DNA of 5,026 nt. It comes from Hippea sp. (lineage in GTDB: Bacteria > Campylobacterota_A > Desulfurellia > Desulfurellales > Hippeaceae). The notes beneath the pieces were generated by a model. That model saw nothing but the letters and a program-made list of their open reading frames with translations. It ran no database searches and was not told the DNA's origin. Where the stretch lies: contig WFRG01000148.1 of assembly GCA_015486705.1 (NCBI GenBank), positions 1 through 5,026 on the forward strand, in the 5' to 3' direction. Positions 1 to 5,026 of this stretch are shown piece after piece. Made by a program: the position numbers and the translations under genes. Position 1 is the first letter of the stretch; the number at the start of each line of letters is the position of its first letter.

Positions 1-1960
1 AGAGCATCTTGTGGACGGGGATCTATTTTCTGGTGATGAAATCGGTATAAAAATAGATCAAACTCTGACACAGGATGCTACTGGTACAATGGCAGATCTT
101 CAGTTTGAACAGATGGGCATAAGCAGAGTAAAGACAGAGGTGTCGGTAAGTTACATCGACCACAAAACCATACAAATGGGTTTTGAGGATGCCGATGACC
201 ACACCTACTTGCAGACTTTTGCTGCAAAGTATGGCTTATACCTATCAAAAGCTGGAAACGGTAGCTGCCACCAAGTTCACATTGAAAGGGTAGGAAAACC
301 TGGAAGAACACTTTTAGGTTCTGACTCCCACACACCAACAGGCGGTGGAATTGGTATGATAGCTATCGGCGCTGGTGGTTTGGACGTTGCCAGTGCAATG
401 GCAGGCATGCCGTTCTATTTGCCAAGGCCTAAAATACTAGGAGTCAAACTCACAGGCAAATTAAGACCTTGGGTATCCGCAAAAGACGTAATACTAAAAG
501 TATTACAGATTAAATCCACCAAAGGAAACGTAGGCTGGATTGTAGAATACTTTGGAGATGGTGTAAAAACATTGACAGTCCCAGAGAGAGGAACGATAAC
601 CAACATGGGTGCAGAGTTGGGTGTTACAACAAGCTTGTTTCCATCAGATGAACAAACAAAGAGATTTTTGGAAGCCCAAGGTAGAGGTGATCAGTGGATA
701 CCGCTTGAAGCTGATGCTGATGCAAACTACGACGAGATTATAGAAATCAACTTAAGCGAATTAGAGCCAATGATAGCTCTACCGCACAACCCAGATAACG
801 TTGTTACAGTGAGGGAAGTTGAGGGCACACCTGTTGATCAGGTGATGATTGGTAGTTGTACAAACTCATCTTACAAAGATGGTAAAACAGTAGCAGAGAT
901 TGTTAAAGGAAAAACGGTCAATCCAAATGTAAGTTGCGGATATGCGCCAGGTTCAAAGCAGGTTTTAAGAATGCTTGCTGATGAAGGTGAACTTAGCCAC
1001 ATTATAGCTGCAGGCTTTAGGATATTAGAAAGTGCTTGTGGATTCTGTATCGGAGCAGGCCAAGCCCCAAGAAATAACGCTATATCAATTAGAACAAATA
1101 ACAGGAACTTCTACGGCAGAAGTGGAACTGTTACAGCCAAAATACACCTCGTAAGTCCAGAAACTGCCGTAGCATGTGCGCTAACTGGTGTCATAACTGA
1201 TCCAAGAGACCTAGAGACTAAAATGGGCGTTAAATATCCAAGTATAGACATACCGGAGAAATTCACAATAGACGACAGCATGCTTTTACCACCTGCCCCA
1301 CCAGAGAAGGCAAGCTCTATTCAAATTTACAAAGGTCCAAACATTGTTGACCCTCCATCTGGAGATCCTATGCCAAAGGACTTAATCGGTGAGGTAACTG
1401 GGAAATTTGGAGATAAAATTACAACAGACGACATAATGCCAGCTGGAGATTTGTTAAAATACAGATCTAATGTTCCAAAATACTCACAATACGTATTTGT
1501 AAAGAGGGATCCTACATTTGCCTCAAGATGTCTTGAAAACAAGAAAATGGGCATATGGAATATAATAGTTGGTGGCGATAACTACGGACAGGGTTCATCA
1601 AGAGAGCACGCAGCTTTATGTCCTATGTATCTGGGCGTAAAAGCAGTAGTTGCAAAAGCTGTAGAAAGAATTCATAGGGCAAACTTAATAAACTTTGGCA
1701 TAATACCACTGACATTCAAAAACCCAGACGACTATGACAAAATAGACCAGCATGACAGAATAAAAATATTAAATGTAAGAAAAGCCCTCATAGACGGAAC
1801 TGGGGAGGTAACTCTATACAACGAAACAAAGGGCATATCCATACCTCTTGAGTATAAACTCACGGAAAGAGAAAGAAAAATATTGCTTGCAGGCGGAAAA
1901 ATGAGACTTGCTAAAGACTTCCCAGGCAAAAGCTTTAATGAGATCAACTTTACTGAATAA
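1..1960 (+). CDS. Aconitate hydratase (aconitase), Aquifex-type; 5' end cut by window edge
   Basis: Aconitase interconverts citrate and isocitrate through cis-aconitate in the cytoplasmic TCA cycle (oxidative or reductive direction), using a [4Fe-4S] cluster. The GTG at 11 is unlikely to be the true start: the frame is open to the left edge and codons 2-10 read E-H-L, joining V-D-G-D as the usual family N-terminus (EHLV-x-G). Probably only some 15 residues are missing. Counting residues from that GTG, I see QDATG (21-25), SDSHT (104-108), cluster ligands Cys283 (in GSCTNS), Cys343 and Cys346 (CGFC), NRNFYGR (364-370) and SPETA (382-386). A linker leads to the C-terminal swivel domain with TTDD (471-474) and the active-site loop GSSRE (528-532). 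All expected cluster ligands and the catalytic serine loop are present, so the enzyme should be functional. The length of about 650-665 residues fits the short monomeric Aquifex-type family rather than AcnA or AcnB (about 850-900). LeuC/homoaconitase is unlikely because the swivel domain is fused and the motifs are aconitase-like. The DsrE-like gene follows 24 bases downstream. Confidence 0.95.
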   Translation, partial: EHLVDGDLFSGDEIGIKIDQTLTQDATGTMADLQFEQMGISRVKTEVSVSYIDHKTIQMGFEDADDHTYLQTFAAKYGLYLSKAGNGSCHQVHIERVGKPGRTLLGSDSHTPTGGGIGMIAIGAGGLDVASAMAGMPFYLPRPKILGVKLTGKLRPWVSAKDVILKVLQIKSTKGNVGWIVEYFGDGVKTLTVPERGTITNMGAELGVTTSLFPSDEQTKRFLEAQGRGDQWIPLEADADANYDEIIEINLSELEPMIALPHNPDNVVTVREVEGTPVDQVMIGSCTNSSYKDGKTVAEIVKGKTVNPNVSCGYAPGSKQVLRMLADEGELSHIIAAGFRILESACGFCIGAGQAPRNNAISIRTNNRNFYGRSGTVTAKIHLVSPETAVACALTGVITDPRDLETKMGVKYPSIDIPEKFTIDDSMLLPPAPPEKASSIQIYKGPNIVDPPSGDPMPKDLIGEVTGKFGDKITTDDIMPAGDLLKYRSNVPKYSQYVFVKRDPTFASRCLENKKMGIWNIIVGGDNYGQGSSREHAALCPMYLGVKAVVAKAVERIHRANLINFGIIPLTFKNPDDYDKIDQHDRIKILNVRKALIDGTGEVTLYNETKGISIPLEYKLTERERKILLAGGKMRLAKDFPGKSFNEINFTE

Positions 1961-1972
1961 AAAATTAGTATT

Positions 1973-1978
1973 AGGAGG
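1973..1978 (+). promoter_or_regulatory. Ribosome binding site of the DsrE-like gene
   Basis: A perfect AGGAGG lies 6 bases before the ATG at 1985, in the short gap after the aconitase stop. It fixes the start of the small downstream gene and shows that this gene is translated independently, although it is probably on the same transcript. I see no convincing promoter in the 24-base gap. Confidence 0.85.
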
Positions 1979-1984
1979 AATAAA

Positions 1985-2335
1985 ATGAAAAAAATCCTGT
2001 TTTATGTAGTAGAAAACCCAGATGAAACAATGAAAATCTACCATCTATTTTTAAACATCAAGGATTTAAGAAACAACGGTTATGATGTAAAGGTTGTTTT
2101 AGAAGGAGACGCAACAAAAATCCCCGCAAAGATGTCAGATAGTAGCCATTCTCTAAACGGACTTTACAAGGACATTAAGCCGTCTATAACAGCCGTATGT
2201 AAAGGGTGTGCAATAGCTACAAATTCATTGGATGCAGCGGAAAAAGAGGGCTTGCCTATAATCGGAGACCTTGATAATCACGTATCAACCGTTAAATACC
2301 TAAACGATGGATATCAGTTAGTAGTTGTTGGATAA
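1985..2335 (+). CDS. DsrE-family small protein (sulfur-relay-like, function unknown)
   Basis: A 116-residue soluble protein without signal peptide or membrane segment. It looks like the DsrE/TusD-type alpha/beta fold: an N-terminal beta strand (KKILFYVVENP, residues 2-12), a helix (about 14-31), a second strand (about 34-40, DVKVVLEGD), a central cysteine segment and a final hydrophobic strand (YQLVVVG, 110-116). The cysteine segment is VCKGCA, with Cys72 and Cys75 in a C-x2-C arrangement. In DsrE/TusD proteins a conserved cysteine in the central region carries persulfide sulfur, and the family usually forms trimers or hexamers. Whether Cys72 or Cys75 plays that role here is inference. The start is supported by a perfect AGGAGG 6 bases upstream. 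The gene follows aconitase by 24 bases in the same orientation and ends before a strong terminator, so it is probably the last gene of an aconitase operon. It is not obviously DsrE of a dsrEFH set, since neither dsrF nor dsrH is adjacent. Substrate and partner are unknown. Confidence 0.8.
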   Translation: MKKILFYVVENPDETMKIYHLFLNIKDLRNNGYDVKVVLEGDATKIPAKMSDSSHSLNGLYKDIKPSITAVCKGCAIATNSLDAAEKEGLPIIGDLDNHVSTVKYLNDGYQLVVVG

Positions 2336-2362
2336 AACAGACCTAACTCAATAAAAAACCTT

Positions 2363-2390
2363 AACCCCCGCTGGCCTTCCAACGGGGGTT
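2363..2390. terminator. Rho-independent terminator, probably bidirectional, between convergent genes
   Basis: An 8-bp stem (AACCCCCG at 2363-2370 with CGGGGGTT at 2383-2390) is extended by a C/A mismatch and an inner TGG/CCA pairing around a CCTT loop. On the + strand it runs straight into a T-rich tail (TTTTTCTTTGTT from 2389), a strong terminator for the aconitase/DsrE transcript, 27 bases after its last stop. Read on the - strand, the hairpin lies about 20 bases after the glutamate dehydrogenase stop. It is followed, after AAGG, by a run of six T (complement of 2353-2358). It therefore probably also ends that transcript, perhaps less efficiently because of the offset. Confidence 0.88.
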
Positions 2391-2411
2391 TTTCTTTGTT
2401 CTCTTCTTACT

Positions 2412-5026
2412 CTACTTAAAAATCTTCTGAAGTTTATCATAAAGCAGCATAGCTGGATGTAAATTAATCGATTTTATACCCATAATGGTATTGAAGTCCG
2501 TTATATAATTCTCATAATCCTCTTTTCTCGACTCTATAAATTTCTTGACATCTCCATTAAATTCTTTCAATAGCCTTATAACGACCGTTATGCCTGCAAG
2601 TGTGTAATTTCTAATCATAGAGAATTGTGCCATCCTATCCCACTCGTTGGAAATATGTATAGATTTTATATAGTTCATTAAATCTTCGAGCCCAAAATAT
2701 TTCCTAACCGTATCTATAGCTTCTGTAGCCGTTTTTATATCTTTCCCTAAAAGTTTTGCTATGTGATATGCAGGGATAAAAGTATCAACAAAATGTAGTC
2801 TTGCGATTCTCTTTGCAAGGTCTTCGTCAATCAACTTAGACAGCTCTTTAACTCTTTTGCTGTACGCATCGGCATAAAGACCTTCTTCTACACAACATTT
2901 ATAATAATCGTTGAGCCATTTTCTTACTTCCTCTTCTTTTTTCGTATCAAGAGACACCCTATCCCTAAACATATACAATTCGTTAATGGTAAAGTTATTT
3001 ATAGCATCAAACATATCAAGAGAAATAGCGTAAATATCCTTTTGATGGATCTTGTTCTCATACTCAAACAAACTGTTTCTCAAATTCAGTATATCCAAAA
3101 CATCGTATGAGAATATCATAGATTCCATAATCTTAGGAAAATCTTGAGATGTCATCATGTAAATCTTAAGCAAACTCGTAGCTCCATTATTATTTATTAT
3201 CAAATTTACAATAAATGTATATGCTATCTCTCTTCTCAATCTGTGTTTCACAATATAATCCCTATACTGTTTTCTTATTGTTGGCGGGAAATACATGGTA
3301 GTATACTGGTCTATTGTGTCATCACTAAACACATTGCTCTTCAAAAGCTCATCGTATATAAACATCTTATTTAAAGCCAGCATGACCGAGAGTTCTGGCC
3401 TCGTATAACCTATTCCTTTTGACATTCTAACAGATAGTTCTTTTCTATCTGGGAATGGATAGTCTTTCTTATGCAAAATTCCTTTCTGCACCAAAAAGTT
3501 ATTGAGTTCAAAAAAGATATCAGGCTCGGATTTTGACCTTAACTCATCTAAGCTAACAGCAAAACTCTGCATATAATTGTGAGTTAAAACCCTATCTGTA
3601 ACTTCATCCGTCAGACTCTCAAGCATCTTGTTACGTTCTTCTAAGTTCTTTAAAACACCCTCTTTCATCAACTGTCCAAGCAATATCTTTAAGTTAACCT
3701 CATGGTCAGACATATCCACACCTGCTGAATTATCCAAAGCATCTGTATTAAGCCTACCACCACGCAAAGCATACTCAATCCTTGCCTTCTGGGTTAGACC
3801 TAAATTTCCACCCTCTCCAACAATTTTAGCCCTAAGCTGGCTAGCATTAATTCTAACTGAATCATTTAGCCTATCGCCAACGCCCTCGTTTGTTTCATCT
3901 GATGCTTTAACATAGGTTCCTATACCGCCATTCCACAGTAAATCAACCTCCGATTGTAGAATGAGTTTAATAATCTCCTCTCCACTTAACTCATCTTCAT
4001 CTGTTTGCAAAAATTCTTTTGCCTCTTTGGTTAATTTTATGGATTTTGCATATCTATCAGCTACAAAACCGCCTTTAGAGATCAGCTTTTTGTCGTAATG
4101 TTTCCACGTCAAACCCTCTTTAAAAAGCCTTTCTCTTTCTTTATAAGATGCTTCTGGGTCTGGGTTGGGATCTATAAAAATTTCTATATGATTAAATGCA
4201 GCCTTCAAAAGAATTTTGTCTGTATATAGCATCCCATTTCCAAAAACATCACCACTCATATCTCCAATTCCAGCAACAGTAAAGAGGTCTTTATAAACAT
4301 CCTTACCCATTTCCCTAAAATGCCTCTTTACACACTCCCAAGCACCACGGGCTGTTATGCCTATCTCTTTGTGGTCATATCCGTGTTTACCTCCGCTTGC
4401 AAACGCATCTTTTAGCCAGAAACCGTACTCATTTTCACTAATCTCATTGGCCATGTCAGAAAACGTAGCGGTTCCCTTGTCTGCAGCAACAACAAGGTAT
4501 GGGTCAAACTCGTCATAACAAACAACATCCTCAGGTCTAACTTCATTGTTGTTCTCATCTATATTATCAGTTACATCCAACATACCTCTCATTAGTGTTC
4601 TGTAAGCTTTTTTACCTATCTCAAGCATTTCGTTCCTGTCCTTTGCTGCAACCTTTACAATAAAGCCACCCTTAGAACCCACAGGCACAATAACGGCGTT
4701 CTTAACCATTTGTGTTTTCATCAATCCCAAAATTTCTAACCTAAAGTCATCTTTCCTATCGCTCCACCTAATACCACCGCGGGCAACCTTTCCACCTCTT
4801 AAGTGGCAACCTTCCATGAATGCTGAATGAACATAGATTTCATACATTGGCCTTGGAGATGGCATTGTGTGTATCTTATGAGAATCTATCTTTACGGAAA
4901 TATAATGATACTTCTTATCCTTCTTATAGAAGTTTGTTCTAATTGCACTTTCTATAATATTGAAAAGTGAGTGCATTATTCTATATTCGTGTATATCGTT
5001 TATTTTCTCAAGTTCATCTTTAACAG
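2412..5026 (-). CDS. NAD-specific glutamate dehydrogenase, large (GDH-180/GDH-115-like) type; N-terminal part outside window
   Basis: Catalyses NAD-dependent oxidative deamination of L-glutamate to 2-oxoglutarate and ammonium, usually the catabolic direction, in the cytoplasm. The ATG at 4976 is probably internal: the frame stays open to the right edge (codons read V-K-D-E-L-E-K-I-N-D-I-H-E-Y-R-I before that Met), and large NAD-GDHs carry long N-terminal regions before this point. Counting from that Met, I see HLRGGKVARGGIRWSDR (58-74), the substrate-binding/catalytic lysine region VGSKGGF (99-105, Lys102), DPYLVVAADKGTATFSD (158-174), the dinucleotide-binding GIGDMSGDVFGNGM (236-249), GEGGNLGLTQ (387-396), NSAGVDMSDHEVN (416-428) and TRPELSVMLA (525-534). 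A long helical C-terminal region of about 320 residues then runs to the TAG stop. These motifs are characteristic of the Bac_GDH family, not the ~450-residue hexameric GdhA. Whether the full protein is the ~1,000-residue or the ~1,600-residue class cannot be told from this window. The gene converges on the aconitase operon with a shared terminator between them. No frameshift or missing key residue is visible. Confidence 0.94.
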   Translation of the reverse strand, partial: VKDELEKINDIHEYRIMHSLFNIIESAIRTNFYKKDKKYHYISVKIDSHKIHTMPSPRPMYEIYVHSAFMEGCHLRGGKVARGGIRWSDRKDDFRLEILGLMKTQMVKNAVIVPVGSKGGFIVKVAAKDRNEMLEIGKKAYRTLMRGMLDVTDNIDENNNEVRPEDVVCYDEFDPYLVVAADKGTATFSDMANEISENEYGFWLKDAFASGGKHGYDHKEIGITARGAWECVKRHFREMGKDVYKDLFTVAGIGDMSGDVFGNGMLYTDKILLKAAFNHIEIFIDPNPDPEASYKERERLFKEGLTWKHYDKKLISKGGFVADRYAKSIKLTKEAKEFLQTDEDELSGEEIIKLILQSEVDLLWNGGIGTYVKASDETNEGVGDRLNDSVRINASQLRAKIVGEGGNLGLTQKARIEYALRGGRLNTDALDNSAGVDMSDHEVNLKILLGQLMKEGVLKNLEERNKMLESLTDEVTDRVLTHNYMQSFAVSLDELRSKSEPDIFFELNNFLVQKGILHKKDYPFPDRKELSVRMSKGIGYTRPELSVMLALNKMFIYDELLKSNVFSDDTIDQYTTMYFPPTIRKQYRDYIVKHRLRREIAYTFIVNLIINNNGATSLLKIYMMTSQDFPKIMESMIFSYDVLDILNLRNSLFEYENKIHQKDIYAISLDMFDAINNFTINELYMFRDRVSLDTKKEEEVRKWLNDYYKCCVEEGLYADAYSKRVKELSKLIDEDLAKRIARLHFVDTFIPAYHIAKLLGKDIKTATEAIDTVRKYFGLEDLMNYIKSIHISNEWDRMAQFSMIRNYTLAGITVVIRLLKEFNGDVKKFIESRKEDYENYITDFNTIMGIKSINLHPAMLLYDKLQKIFK

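Noticed and set aside
78..606. Open - strand frames (78-338 and 415-606) antisense to aconitase
   Set aside because: They lie wholly within a well-conserved coding gene, show no recognisable protein family and have low-complexity, cysteine/proline-rich translations typical of antisense shadows.
1961..1984. Promoter between aconitase and the DsrE-like gene
   Set aside because: The gap is only 24 bases and AT-rich throughout. Beyond the ribosome binding site there is no room for a convincing -35/-10 pair, so co-transcription is simpler.
1327..2044. Open - strand frames antisense to the 3' part of aconitase and the start of the DsrE-like gene
   Set aside because: They overlap conserved codons of real genes, have no recognisable domain, and the frames overlap each other.
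3144..3915. Open + strand frames (3144-3374 and 3628-3915) antisense to glutamate dehydrogenase
   Set aside because: The opposite strand carries uninterrupted, motif-rich glutamate dehydrogenase sequence, and the + strand translations resemble no known family.
4974..4976. ATG as the start codon of the glutamate dehydrogenase
   Set aside because: The frame remains open for all 16 codons visible upstream to the window edge, and the family has a long N-terminal region before the first visible motif, so this Met is most likely internal.

Overview
This looks like an ordinary chromosomal metabolic region of an AT-rich bacterium. It holds two co-oriented genes on the + strand (aconitase, then a small DsrE-family protein). 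They converge on one large - strand gene, an NAD-type glutamate dehydrogenase. The window is almost entirely coding. The only intergenic stretch of note, about 75 bases between the converging genes, contains a strong terminator hairpin. I see no mobile element, CRISPR array, RNA gene, phage gene or defence gene.

Layout. From the left edge to 1960 is the aconitase gene, missing only its first few codons. After 24 bases carrying a consensus ribosome binding site, the DsrE-like gene runs from 1985 to 2335. A GC-rich hairpin with a T tract follows at 2363-2390. From 2412 to the right edge, on the - strand, lie the catalytic and C-terminal parts of a large glutamate dehydrogenase. Its N-terminal part is outside the window.

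Organism (inference, low to moderate confidence). The sequence is AT-rich, arginine is mostly AGA/AGG, and lysine and isoleucine are frequent. The aconitase resembles the monomeric 'Aquifex-type' form found in Aquificae and in several anaerobic delta/epsilon-proteobacterial and Deferribacteres-like lineages. With a large NAD-glutamate dehydrogenase and a DsrE-type sulfur-relay-like protein, this would fit an anaerobic, perhaps thermophilic, sulfur-metabolising bacterium such as the Desulfurellales (Hippea/Desulfurella). The window alone cannot fix the taxon.

How the genes relate. Aconitase interconverts citrate and isocitrate, feeding 2-oxoglutarate through isocitrate dehydrogenase. Glutamate dehydrogenase interconverts 2-oxoglutarate and glutamate. 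The two large genes therefore sit on either side of the 2-oxoglutarate node, but they are transcribed convergently and need not be co-regulated. The DsrE-like protein probably shares the aconitase transcript; its role is not known. No undescribed system is evident.
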